Origin: Gemmatimonadota bacterium
GTDB taxonomy: Bacteria; Gemmatimonadota; Gemmatimonadetes; Gemmatimonadales; Gemmatimonadaceae
Length of the DNA: 64,000 bases
Reading direction: 5' to 3'
Assembly: GCA_040388625.1 (NCBI GenBank)
Contig: JAZKBK010000001.1
Coordinates: 434,001-498,000 of the forward strand
Under the pieces are notes generated by a model that searched no databases, was not told the DNA's origin, and saw only the letters and a list, made by a program, of their open reading frames with translations. The stretch's first letter is position 1. The number at the start of each line of letters is the position of its first letter. This document shows positions 36,387 through 44,524 of this stretch, piece by piece. Both the position numbers and the translations under genes were made by a program.

Positions 36387-37302
36387 AGTAGGGAAGCGTG
36401 TTGTAGGCCAGAATTACATGGTGGAGCGCCTGCTCGTAGGATTGCTCACGGGCGGCCACGTGCTTCTCGAGGGTGTGCCTGGCCTGGCCAAGACGCTCAC
36501 CGTGCGCACGCTGGCCGAAACAATCAGCACGTCGTTTCAGCGAATTCAGTTCACTCCCGATCTGCTGCCCGCAGATGTCATCGGCACGCAGGTGTACGAT
36601 CAGTCGACGGGTCGCTTCTCCGTGAAGCAGGGACCGATCTTCGCCAATATCGTCCTGGCGGACGAAATCAATCGTGCGCCAGCGAAGGTGCAGGCCGCGT
36701 TGCTCGAAGCGATGCAGGAGAAGCAGGTGACGATCGGCGGCACGACGTACATGCTGCAGGAGCCGTTTCTCGTGCTGGCCACCCAGAATCCGATCGAGCA
36801 GGAAGGAACCTATCCGCTGCCCGAGGCCCAGATCGATCGCTTCATGCTCAAGCTCTACGTCGGCTATCCGACGCGCGACGAGGAGAAGGAAGTGCTGCGC
36901 CGCATGGCCGGCAAGGACGAGATACCTGTGAGGCAGGTCGCGACCCCCGAGGCGGTGCTCGCTGCACGCAAGCGCATCGGCGAGCTGTACATGGACGACA
37001 GGATCGTCGATTACATCGTCGACATCGTGGAAGCGACGCGCAATCCGAAGGGTGCGAATCTGCCGGACCTCGCTCCGCTGATCGAGTTTGGTGCAAGTCC
37101 GCGCGCAACGCTCGCACTCGCGCAGGGGTCGCGCGCAATTGCCTTCCTGCGCGATCGCGCGTACGTCACACCCGACGACGTCAAGGCGATCGCACCGGAC
37201 GTCCTCAGGCACCGCGTGCTCATCACGTACGAGGCGGAGGCTGAGGATGTGACGAGCGACAACGTCGTGTCGCGCATTCTCGACACGATACCAACCCCGT
37301 AG
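36349..37302 (+). CDS. MoxR-family AAA+ ATPase
   Basis: Hexameric chaperone-type ATPase thought to act with von Willebrand (VWA) proteins in metal-complex or envelope-protein maturation. The 317-residue product has VVGQNYMVERLL, Walker A GVPGLAKT (Lys48), Walker B LADEINRAP, the sensor ATQNPIEQEGTYPLPEAQ and a C-terminal lid domain. ATG 36349 is inside rluB (38-base overlap), an unusually long overlap that implies tight coupling; the next in-frame starts would remove the ATPase N terminus. DUF58 begins five bases after the stop. The MoxR-DUF58-BatABD set is a classic module. Confidence 0.93.
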   Translation: MEDTALVNAVISEVGKRVVGQNYMVERLLVGLLTGGHVLLEGVPGLAKTLTVRTLAETISTSFQRIQFTPDLLPADVIGTQVYDQSTGRFSVKQGPIFANIVLADEINRAPAKVQAALLEAMQEKQVTIGGTTYMLQEPFLVLATQNPIEQEGTYPLPEAQIDRFMLKLYVGYPTRDEEKEVLRRMAGKDEIPVRQVATPEAVLAARKRIGELYMDDRIVDYIVDIVEATRNPKGANLPDLAPLIEFGASPRATLALAQGSRAIAFLRDRAYVTPDDVKAIAPDVLRHRVLITYEAEAEDVTSDNVVSRILDTIPTP

Positions 37303-37306
37303 CAGC

Positions 37307-38254
37307 GTGCTCAACTTCCTGAAGCGTCGCGCAGCGCCGAAGGAAGCGCCGGCCCAGCGGCCGGTGCGCATCTCGCCTGAGATCCTGAAGCAGGTGAAGC
37401 GCGTCGAGCTCAAGACGCGCGGACTTGTCGACGCACTGTTCTCGGGCGAGTATCGCTCCGTGTTCAAGGGGCAGGGCATGGAGTTCTCGGAAGTGCGCGA
37501 GTACATACCCGGCGACGAGGTGCGCACGATCGACTGGAACGTCACCGCGCGCATGAACAGGCCTTTTGTCAAGCGCTACATCGAGGAGCGCGAGCTGACC
37601 GTGGTGCTGGCGCTCGACATCTCCGGATCGGAGAGCTTCGGCACCGTATCGCGCTTCAAGAGCGACGTAATGACGGAGTTCGCGGCCGTCATAGCAATGG
37701 CAGCGGTACGCAACAACGATCGTGTGGGGCTGATCTTCTTCACGGATCGTGTGGAACACGTCGTACCGCCGCGCAAGGGCAAGCGTCACGTGCTGCGAAT
37801 CGTGCGCGATCTGCTCGCGTTTGTGCCGAAGGGCAAGGCTACCGATCTCCGGCCCGCGCTGGAGTACATGCAGCGCACGCTGCGGCAGCACACTGTGATC
37901 TTTCTGGTCTCCGACTTTCAGGACGAAGGCTACGAGCACGCGCTCAAGGTGCTGGGTCGCCGGCATGACATAGTCGCCGTTACCCTGAATGATCCTGCCG
38001 AGCAGACACTTCCGAGTGTCGGGCTGGCGCGCATGCGCGATCCAGAGACGGGAGAATTCCTTGAGGTTGACACGAGCGACCGGCGCGTCCGCGCTGCGTA
38101 TGCAGAGCACATTGCCGCCGAGCTGGCGGGGCGGCGTCGAGTGCTGCGCAGGTCGGGAGTGGACGAGATCGAGCTGACCACGGACGGATCTGTGATCGAG
38201 CCACTGCTCAAGTTCTTTCGCACGCGTGAGACGCGAGCGCGGTCGCATCGATGA
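37307..38254 (+). CDS. DUF58-family VWA-like protein
   Basis: A 315-residue soluble protein containing DUF58 with a von Willebrand A fold. After a basic N terminus (FLKRR), GLVDALFSGEYRSVFKGQGMEF contains the DUF58 signature, then VREYIPGDEVRTIDWNVTARM. The metal-ion-dependent adhesion site begins DISGSES at Asp104. Most family members lack a membrane anchor, as here. It lies between moxR and the membrane genes of the Bat cluster and is the expected MoxR partner. GTG 37307 is used. Molecular role unproven. Confidence 0.9.
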   Translation: MLNFLKRRAAPKEAPAQRPVRISPEILKQVKRVELKTRGLVDALFSGEYRSVFKGQGMEFSEVREYIPGDEVRTIDWNVTARMNRPFVKRYIEERELTVVLALDISGSESFGTVSRFKSDVMTEFAAVIAMAAVRNNDRVGLIFFTDRVEHVVPPRKGKRHVLRIVRDLLAFVPKGKATDLRPALEYMQRTLRQHTVIFLVSDFQDEGYEHALKVLGRRHDIVAVTLNDPAEQTLPSVGLARMRDPETGEFLEVDTSDRRVRAAYAEHIAAELAGRRRVLRRSGVDEIELTTDGSVIEPLLKFFRTRETRARSHR

Positions 38255-39174
38255 CGATGGTAGCATTGTTCCTGTGGTTGCTTCAGGCGACGACGCCGGC
38301 CAGTCAGCTGCAGGTCGGCACGGCGGTGCGGCCGGAAACGACGACTGTGGGACAGCACTTCGTCGCGACGATACGGGTGCGCGTTCCAAACGGCACGCAG
38401 GTGATCTTCCCAACGCGACCGGACAGCGGGGCGCACGTGGATTCGGCCGGCGCGACGACTCGTACGGAATCGACGACGGGCGGATTCACCGAAACCACGG
38501 TCAACTACGTGCTCGCCGCCTGGGACACCGGCGGCCAGTCGCTTGGACTCGACAGCATCGTCGTGATCGGTCCGGGCGGCCAGCGCACGGCCGCATTGAA
38601 GAACTTCGCCGTACGCGTTCGTTCGGTCCTGCCGGCGGATACGTCGCTCCGGAAACCAAAGCCCTACCGCGCGGTAATCGCCATCGAGCCCTTCAACTGG
38701 ATTCCATGGGCGTTGGCGGCTGCAGCGATTGCTCTGGTCGCTCTCCTGATCTGGTTCTGGCGTCGCTGGCGTCGTCGCGTCGCTCGCGGACTGTCACCGC
38801 TCCAGGTTGCGGAGCGTGACTTCGCACGCATTGATTCGCAGCGACTTGTCGAGTCGGGCGAGTCGGAGCGGTACGCTGTCGAGATGACTCGCGTGATGAG
38901 GACGTATCTGGCGGCGACTGTTCCGTCGGCGGCGCAATCCGCAACGACTCACGAGCTCGCGGATTCACTGCAGCGCTCACCCGTCGTGCCGATACCGCTA
39001 CTGCTCGACGTTCTCGACACGACCGACCTCATCAAGTTCGCGCGGGAGAGCTCGACCGCCGAGCGTGCACGGGAAATCGGCGTAGCGGCGCGGAGCATCG
39101 TCGCCGATGTGAATAACGCGATCGAGGCGGCCAACGCGGCAAGCGCCGCGACCGCAAAGGCGAAGGCAGCGTGA
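38251..39174 (+). CDS. Membrane protein of the Bat/MoxR cluster
   Basis: A 307-residue protein with a short hydrophobic N terminus (VALFLWLLQA, possibly a signal or anchor), a beta-rich extracytoplasmic domain (about 18-135, resembling the BatD/oxygen-tolerance fold) and one clear membrane helix at about 150-170 (WIPWALAAAAIALVALLIWF). A cytoplasmic helical tail follows, rich in Ala and Glu. Starts and ends with four-base overlaps. It occupies the slot often filled by DUF4381 or BatD-related proteins next to DUF58; I cannot assign an exact family. It probably works with BatA and BatB in the periplasmic side of the module. Confidence 0.78.
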   Translation: MTMVALFLWLLQATTPASQLQVGTAVRPETTTVGQHFVATIRVRVPNGTQVIFPTRPDSGAHVDSAGATTRTESTTGGFTETTVNYVLAAWDTGGQSLGLDSIVVIGPGGQRTAALKNFAVRVRSVLPADTSLRKPKPYRAVIAIEPFNWIPWALAAAAIALVALLIWFWRRWRRRVARGLSPLQVAERDFARIDSQRLVESGESERYAVEMTRVMRTYLAATVPSAAQSATTHELADSLQRSPVVPIPLLLDVLDTTDLIKFARESSTAERAREIGVAARSIVADVNNAIEAANAASAATAKAKAA

Positions 39175-40163
39175 TGCAGATACCACCAGTTCAGCTGGTC
39201 ACGCCGCTCGCGCTGCTGCTGCTTCTTGCGCTCCCTGTCTGGTGGATCGTTCGCGCGCGCAAGCGTCCTCCCGCGATCACGTTCTCGCGTACTTCCACGC
39301 TCGCTCGCGGCCCGCATGTGGGGTCTGCAGTCGAGCGCACGCTGTTCATCCTCCGTAACATCGTCCTTGCGGCGCTCGTACTCGCGCTTGCTCGCCCGCG
39401 CGGGGTGGGTCATTCCGAGAATGTGACGAGCCAGGGAATCAACATTGTGCTGGTCATCGATCTTTCCAGCTCGATGCTCGCCGAGGATTTCCAGCCGTCG
39501 AACCGGATTGCTGTCGCGAAGGCGACGGTCAAGCGATTCATCGCGGGTCGCACCTCCGATCGTATCGGGCTCGTTGCCTTCGCAGCGGAGGCGCTCACTC
39601 AGGTCCCGCTCACAACCGATTATCCAGTGGTGATGCAGGCCGTGGATAATCTGCAGGCGGGACAGCTCGAAGATGGGACTGCGATCGGGACGGCGATCGC
39701 GACCGCTGCGAACAGATTGCGGAACGCGCCGGGAAAATCCCGCGTAATGATTCTCCTGACCGACGGTGTGAACAACCGTGGCGACATCGATCCGCTGACG
39801 GCTGCTCGCGCAGCTGCCGCATACGGCGTCAAGATCTACAGCATCGGGGTCGGCACCGAAGGGATGGCGCCGGTGCCAGTCGGTCGCGGACTGTACGGTC
39901 TGCGCTATGAGAATCAACCGGTCGAGATCGATGAGGCGTTGCTGACGCGCATCTCCAGCATGACGGGCGGACGCTACTTCCGCGCCGTCGATGCGACTGC
40001 GCTGCAGAACATCTATTCGCAGATCGACACGCTGGAGCGCACGCCGGTTCAATCCACCACTTACGTGCGCTACAGCGAGCTGTTTCGCTGGCCGCTCGGC
40101 CTCGCCGTGATTGCGTTGCTCATCGAGCTGGGCGTGGCGGCCGTGAAGGCGCCGCTGCCATGA
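39171..40163 (+). CDS. batA: BatA-type VWA-domain membrane protein
   Basis: A 330-residue inner-membrane protein with membrane segments at about 10-27 and 60-78, a large VWA domain facing one side, and a C-terminal helix (about 305-325). The MIDAS motif is DLSSSML starting at Asp97, with further ligands in GTAIGTAI and LLTDGVNNRG. Aerotolerance (Bat) proteins are required for survival in stress or oxygen in several bacteria; mechanism is unclear. GTG 39171 overlaps the previous stop; an ATG at 39174 is the alternative. Overlaps the next gene by four. Confidence 0.9.
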   Translation: MMQIPPVQLVTPLALLLLLALPVWWIVRARKRPPAITFSRTSTLARGPHVGSAVERTLFILRNIVLAALVLALARPRGVGHSENVTSQGINIVLVIDLSSSMLAEDFQPSNRIAVAKATVKRFIAGRTSDRIGLVAFAAEALTQVPLTTDYPVVMQAVDNLQAGQLEDGTAIGTAIATAANRLRNAPGKSRVMILLTDGVNNRGDIDPLTAARAAAAYGVKIYSIGVGTEGMAPVPVGRGLYGLRYENQPVEIDEALLTRISSMTGGRYFRAVDATALQNIYSQIDTLERTPVQSTTYVRYSELFRWPLGLAVIALLIELGVAAVKAPLP

Positions 40164-41719
40164 TTCGTTTTCTGGAGTGGCCCTGGGCCGTTGCATTCGC
40201 GGTGCTGTTGCCAGTCGCGGGCGTGATCGCATTGATCATTGGACGCCGCTCTCGCATCCGTCGTCTCGCGCTGTTGGGCACCCGAACGATGCTTGCGCGA
40301 CTTGCGCCACTTGGCACGCGTCGCGGCCCGTGGCATAACGTGCGCATCGTCACTTCGCTCGTCCTGCTCGGCGCCGCAGTGTCGGGGCCGCGTTGGGGAC
40401 AGGAGAGCTCGGTCGTCAGCCGCAGCGGTGCAGACGTCGTTCTCGCGCTCGACGCGTCGCTGTCGATGACCGCGACTGACGAGCGTCCGTCGCGCCTCGC
40501 GAAGATGAAGCAAGTCGTGCGTCAGCTTCGCGCGTTGTCGCCGGACGATCGATTCGCGATGCTTGCATTTGCCGGCAAATCGTACATCCTCACGCCTCTG
40601 ACGACCGACGACGGTGCACTTGCGCTGTACCTGGACAACCTCGATCCCACGGTTGTGGGCGAAGCGGGCAGCTCGATGTCGAGTGCGCTGCGCCAGGCTA
40701 CCGTTCTGCTCAGTCTGGGCAAGGGGAACGGTAACAAGGCCATAGTGTTGATGAGCGATGGCGAGGCGTTCGAGCCGCTGTCGGATGTTGCGGCGGCTGC
40801 GAAGCGCGCGAAGGATGCCGGTATCGAGGTCGTGACCGTTGGATTTGGCACGCCGCAGGGTTCGACCATACCCATTGTCGAGAACGGCGCCACAACGGTG
40901 AAGCGCGATGAGAACGGGCAGGTAGTGGTGACACAATATCATCCCGAATTTCTGCGTACCGCTGCTGATTCAGCCGATGGAGTGTTCGTGCCAGCCGAGG
41001 CCGCGAACAAGGCCGAGGCGGTGAGGTCGGCGATCCAGCGGCTCAAGACCGAGGCGCATGCAGTTCAGACGGGACGCGATCTCACACCACGTTTCCAGTG
41101 GTTCGTCGCACCAGCGTTGCTGCTCCTGTTGCTGGACGCATTGCTGGGGCTCCGATCGAGACGGCGTCTTGCCAGCGCGGCGATCATCGCTGCGGGAACG
41201 CTTGCGGCGTGTTCACCCAATTCCAGGACCGAGCTCCTGGCATACAATCGCGGTACCACGCTGCTTTCGCACGATTCGCTTGCTGCCGCCGTGCCAATTC
41301 TCGATTCTGTCGAGGCGCGACATGGCCCGATGGCCTTCAACGCGACGTTCAACGCTGGCTGGGCGTATCTTGTTACGGGAAGGAAGCTGCACGGCGACAC
41401 GGCCGCTCAGCCACTGGACAGCGCTCTTGCGCATTACCGACGGGCGCTGACTCTGACGCCCGACGATCGCGATGCCAAATGGAACTACGAGCTCGCGCTC
41501 CGCGTTCACAAGGCGTCCGGCGGTGGGGGCGGCGGAGGAGGAGGGGGCGGAGGCGGAGGTGCGCAAGCGCCGCAACCGAAGCCAGCCGGAGGTGGTGCTC
41601 TGGGATCGCAGCAGGCCGACGCCGTTTTGAACAATGCCGCACGCGAGGAGCAGGACGTGCAGGGACGCAAACAGCAGAAGAACGTGCCGCAACCGCCGCC
41701 GCACGGGAAGGACTGGTGA
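40160..41719 (+). CDS. batB: BatB-BatC fusion: VWA domain plus TPR and polyglycine tail
   Basis: A 519-residue membrane protein joining two functions that are usually separate. Residues about 1-75 hold two membrane segments, 90-310 a VWA domain with MIDAS DASLSM from Asp98, and a third membrane segment lies near 313-330 (WFVAPALLLLLLDALLG). After a second hydrophobic, lipobox-like stretch (AGTLAACS), the C-terminal half has TPR helices (NAGWAYLVTGRKL and LAHYRRALTLTPDDRDA), matching BatC. Then come 14 consecutive glycines (41519-41560) and a Gln/Pro-rich tail. This makes it the combined BatBC seen in a few lineages. Coupled by overlap to batA and batD. Confidence 0.87.
   Translation: MIRFLEWPWAVAFAVLLPVAGVIALIIGRRSRIRRLALLGTRTMLARLAPLGTRRGPWHNVRIVTSLVLLGAAVSGPRWGQESSVVSRSGADVVLALDASLSMTATDERPSRLAKMKQVVRQLRALSPDDRFAMLAFAGKSYILTPLTTDDGALALYLDNLDPTVVGEAGSSMSSALRQATVLLSLGKGNGNKAIVLMSDGEAFEPLSDVAAAAKRAKDAGIEVVTVGFGTPQGSTIPIVENGATTVKRDENGQVVVTQYHPEFLRTAADSADGVFVPAEAANKAEAVRSAIQRLKTEAHAVQTGRDLTPRFQWFVAPALLLLLLDALLGLRSRRRLASAAIIAAGTLAACSPNSRTELLAYNRGTTLLSHDSLAAAVPILDSVEARHGPMAFNATFNAGWAYLVTGRKLHGDTAAQPLDSALAHYRRALTLTPDDRDAKWNYELALRVHKASGGGGGGGGGGGGGGAQAPQPKPAGGGALGSQQADAVLNNAAREEQDVQGRKQQKNVPQPPPHGKDW
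41519..41560 (+). repeat. Run of 14 glycine codons inside the BatB-BatC fusion
   Basis: An imperfect GGN array (mixed GGC/GGA/GGG/GGT) encodes 14 glycines. The DNA is G-rich on the plus strand with several G-triplets and could form a quadruplex. Mixed codons argue against simple replication slippage. It probably acts as a flexible linker between the TPR part and the Gln/Pro-rich tail. Confidence 0.85.
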
Positions 41720-42699
41720 TCGTCGCACTGCTGCTCTTCGCACAGGTCGGCGTCGTTCAGTTCCAGACGCAGGTCTCGCCGGATACGGTGTACGCGGGAC
41801 AGCAGGTGAACTACGACGCAGTCACGCTAGTGGACGACGTCGCGCGCCGGCGGCTGCGCGCCAACCCCGTCTTCACGCCAGCCGACGTCGCCGGTGTGAC
41901 GATATATGACTTCCCGTTCGACACGAGCTCCATATCGACGGTTACGGTGGACGGCGCGCCGTACCGGCGTTACGCATATCACCGCGCGCTGTTCCCGCTC
42001 CTGCCCGGTACGTACACGGTGCCGGCCGCGACGCTGCAATACCGGCTTCCGGATGGAGACGACTACTTCAGTCCGCCGCGCACATATTCGACGATGTCGG
42101 CTCCGCAGTCGTTCACGGCCGTCGCATTGCCGACGTCAGGCAAGCCTGTTGGCTTCATAGGGGCGGTAGGAGAATTTCGGGACACGCTCCGCACGGACGG
42201 GTCCAGCTTGCGGGTCGGTGATCCCTTTACCGTGACGATGCGGTTATCGGGCGTCGGAAATCTGCGATTGCTTGCCCGTCCCGCGCTCGAAATCGACTGG
42301 GCAACCACGGTTCCCGGTGAGGAGCGTGTTTACTGGGATTCCGCCGGCACAGTGGTGCGCGGCGCGAAGGAGTTCGACTGGATCGTAACGCCGAAGATCC
42401 CCGGCGAGATGGTGTTGCCGGAGGTGCGGTATGATTTCTTCAATCCCACGTCGCGCCGCTACGAATTCGCAACGACGCCGTCGCTGCGCGTCATGGTCGC
42501 CGCCGCAACAGGTCCCGTGGCCGACACGACTACAGTTCCGCGGGACACGATCGGTGACACGCCATTTCCAGCCCTCGCAAGACTCGCGCGATCAAACGCG
42601 CTCGTGATCGCGATCGCCGCAACCGCCATTGCCGTGATTCTCTTTGGCATCCTGCTCCTGAGCCGGCGACGCCGCGGCGATCAGGACGACGAAGAGTGA
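41716..42699 (+). CDS. batD: BatD-type oxygen-tolerance protein
   Basis: A 327-residue protein with an N-terminal signal or anchor (IVALLLFAQVGVVQF), a long periplasmic beta-sandwich region (about 20-285) and a single C-terminal membrane helix (about 290-310, ALVIAIAATAIAVILFGILLL) followed by a basic tail. BatD family members share this layout and are thought to form a periplasmic complex with BatA/BatB. GTG 41716 overlaps the batB stop by four bases, so it ends the coupled cluster. Its sequence is shorter than the approximately 550-residue BatD of Bacteroidetes, with fewer beta domains. Family assignment by context plus layout. Confidence 0.8.
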   Translation: MIVALLLFAQVGVVQFQTQVSPDTVYAGQQVNYDAVTLVDDVARRRLRANPVFTPADVAGVTIYDFPFDTSSISTVTVDGAPYRRYAYHRALFPLLPGTYTVPAATLQYRLPDGDDYFSPPRTYSTMSAPQSFTAVALPTSGKPVGFIGAVGEFRDTLRTDGSSLRVGDPFTVTMRLSGVGNLRLLARPALEIDWATTVPGEERVYWDSAGTVVRGAKEFDWIVTPKIPGEMVLPEVRYDFFNPTSRRYEFATTPSLRVMVAAATGPVADTTTVPRDTIGDTPFPALARLARSNALVIAIAATAIAVILFGILLLSRRRRGDQDDEE

Positions 42700-42721
42700 C
42701 GGAGCGCCGCAGCGCATCCGC

Positions 42722-42750
42722 TTGTAGTTACGTCGTGCCACTGCTACGAT
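42722..42750 (+). promoter_or_regulatory. mutL promoter with leaderless geometry
   Basis: TTGTAG (42722-42727) and TACGAT (42745-42750) are 17 bases apart, and TGC immediately precedes the -10 (extended -10). TACGAT ends seven bases before the GTG start at 42758, so transcription would start at the first codon or one base before it. No ribosome site precedes GTG. Confidence 0.5.
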
Positions 42751-42757
42751 CCAACAC

Positions 42758-44524
42758 GTGCCAGTAATCAGCGTTCTTCCCAGCGCGGTAGCGGACCAGA
42801 TTGCGGCCGGAGAAGTCGTCGAGCGCCCGGCGTCGGTCGTCAAGGAACTGGTCGAGAATTCGCTCGATGCGGGGGCAAAGTCGGTGGAGATCACCGTGCA
42901 GGAAGGCGGCCGCGCCCTGATTCGCATAAGCGACGACGGGGCGGGAATGGATGCTGACGACGCGGTCCTCTCGCTCGCTCGGCATGGGACGTCCAAGATT
43001 CGCACATCGGCGGATCTCACCGGCGTGCGCACGTTTGGATTTCGCGGCGAAGCACTGCCGGCGATCTGCTCTGTCTCGCGTATGGAAATCGAGACTGCGC
43101 TGCACGACGGAAGCGGCACGCGCCTCGAAGCAGCGGGTGGTGCACCCCCGACCGTGACTCCCACGCAACGGCGGCGCGGCACGACTGTCACCGTTACCGA
43201 TCTGTTCTACAACTCTCCGGCACGCGCAAAATTCCTGCGGGGAAGTCGCTCCGAGTGGCGCGCGATATCGGAAATCGTCATGACGCTCGCTCTCACGCGT
43301 CGCGACATTCGTTTCGACCTGGTGCACGACGGACGGCGCTCTCTCACTGCGCCTCCGGCTTCTTCATTACGCGTGCGGCTCGGCGCACTCTGGGGTGTTC
43401 AGTACGCAGACGGCTTGCTGGACGTGGATGATGTAGCGGGTCCGATTCACGTGTCCGGCCTTGTCGAGCGTCCGGCAAATGTCGGAACGGCTACGCGACG
43501 TGTATTCCTATCGGTCAACGGCCGCTCCATCCGGGACGCTGGAATTGTGCGCGGCGCCGAGGCTGCGTACAGGTCGACGATCCCAGCTGGAACCAGACCG
43601 GCACTGTACCTGGAAGTCGCCGTGCCCGCCGACTCAGTCGACGTAAACGTCCATCCCGCCAAGGCCGAGATTCGATTTCAGGATCGCTGGACGGTCGAGC
43701 GCGCTGTCGAGCGTGCGGTGCGACGCGCGCTTGGTACGTTCGATAGCTCCGCGGCAATGGGACGATCTTTCTTCGGCGGAATTGCGCCGCCGAATGCGCA
43801 CGTTCAAGTAATCGAAAGCCAGATTCTCGCGCCACAGGCGGATGACACGCCGCTTTTCCATGCCGCCAGTTCATCGATCGATGCGGCTGATGTCAAGGAT
43901 TACGAAACGGTAGCGCGCGACATCGCCGGCAATGCCGGCACACGCGAAGATGACAACATTCCACCGCTCACACAGCTGCGTCGTACGTACATCATGTTCG
44001 AGCACGAGGACGGCGTCGTGCTCATCGACCAGCATTCCGCTCATGAACGCGTCCTGTACGAAGAGTTCATGCGTGCGATCGAGACGGGCTCTGCGGATTC
44101 GCAGCGACTGCTCCTGCCCTTTACCCTGACGTTATCCGCCGCGGAGCTCGAAGCGTTCGATCTCAATCGTGAATACTTCGACAAGCTCGGCTTCGAGATC
44201 GAGCCGTTCGGCGGGAACGCGCTGATCGTACATGCGGTGCCTCTGCCGCATCCGCGCTTCGACGCCGAGCGCTGCCTTCGTGATACTCTTGCGTCCCTGA
44301 CTGGCGACCGCACGCCGTCGGCGCACGGCCGCCATGAGAGACTGGTTGCGACCATCGCGTGCAAGGCGGCAGTGAAGGGCGGTGATCTGCTCTCGGGGGC
44401 AGAGATGCGCGCCCTGTTCATCGCGCTTCGCGATACGAACCTCCCCGCGCATGACGTTCACGGCCGCTCCACGATCGTTCAGCTGGCGTGGAGCGAAGTA
44501 GACAGGCGTTTTGGCCGATCGTAG
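42758..44524 (+). CDS. mutL: DNA mismatch repair protein MutL
   Basis: Mismatch-repair mediator with an N-terminal GHKL ATPase and C-terminal dimer domain; 588 residues. GHKL motifs include KELVENSLDAGAK, DDGAGMD, GTSKI and FGFRGEAL. The C-terminal part carries the endonuclease signature DQHxAHExxxxE as DQHSAHERVLYE (Asp424, Glu430, Glu435), with Ser where the consensus has Ala, and a terminal FxR as FGR. The usual Cys-Pro-His-Gly-Arg-Pro motif is instead DVHGRS (His568), losing its Cys. No mutS is in the window. It leads mutL-miaA-bshA by overlap. GTG start. Confidence 0.95.
   Translation: MPVISVLPSAVADQIAAGEVVERPASVVKELVENSLDAGAKSVEITVQEGGRALIRISDDGAGMDADDAVLSLARHGTSKIRTSADLTGVRTFGFRGEALPAICSVSRMEIETALHDGSGTRLEAAGGAPPTVTPTQRRRGTTVTVTDLFYNSPARAKFLRGSRSEWRAISEIVMTLALTRRDIRFDLVHDGRRSLTAPPASSLRVRLGALWGVQYADGLLDVDDVAGPIHVSGLVERPANVGTATRRVFLSVNGRSIRDAGIVRGAEAAYRSTIPAGTRPALYLEVAVPADSVDVNVHPAKAEIRFQDRWTVERAVERAVRRALGTFDSSAAMGRSFFGGIAPPNAHVQVIESQILAPQADDTPLFHAASSSIDAADVKDYETVARDIAGNAGTREDDNIPPLTQLRRTYIMFEHEDGVVLIDQHSAHERVLYEEFMRAIETGSADSQRLLLPFTLTLSAAELEAFDLNREYFDKLGFEIEPFGGNALIVHAVPLPHPRFDAERCLRDTLASLTGDRTPSAHGRHERLVATIACKAAVKGGDLLSGAEMRALFIALRDTNLPAHDVHGRSTIVQLAWSEVDRRFGRS

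Noticed and set aside
41519-41560. Poly-glycine run as a sequencing artefact
   Set aside because: Codons vary (GGC/GGA/GGG/GGT) and the downstream frame stays open to a stop that overlaps batD as expected, so a length error by a multiple of three is possible but a frameshift is not.
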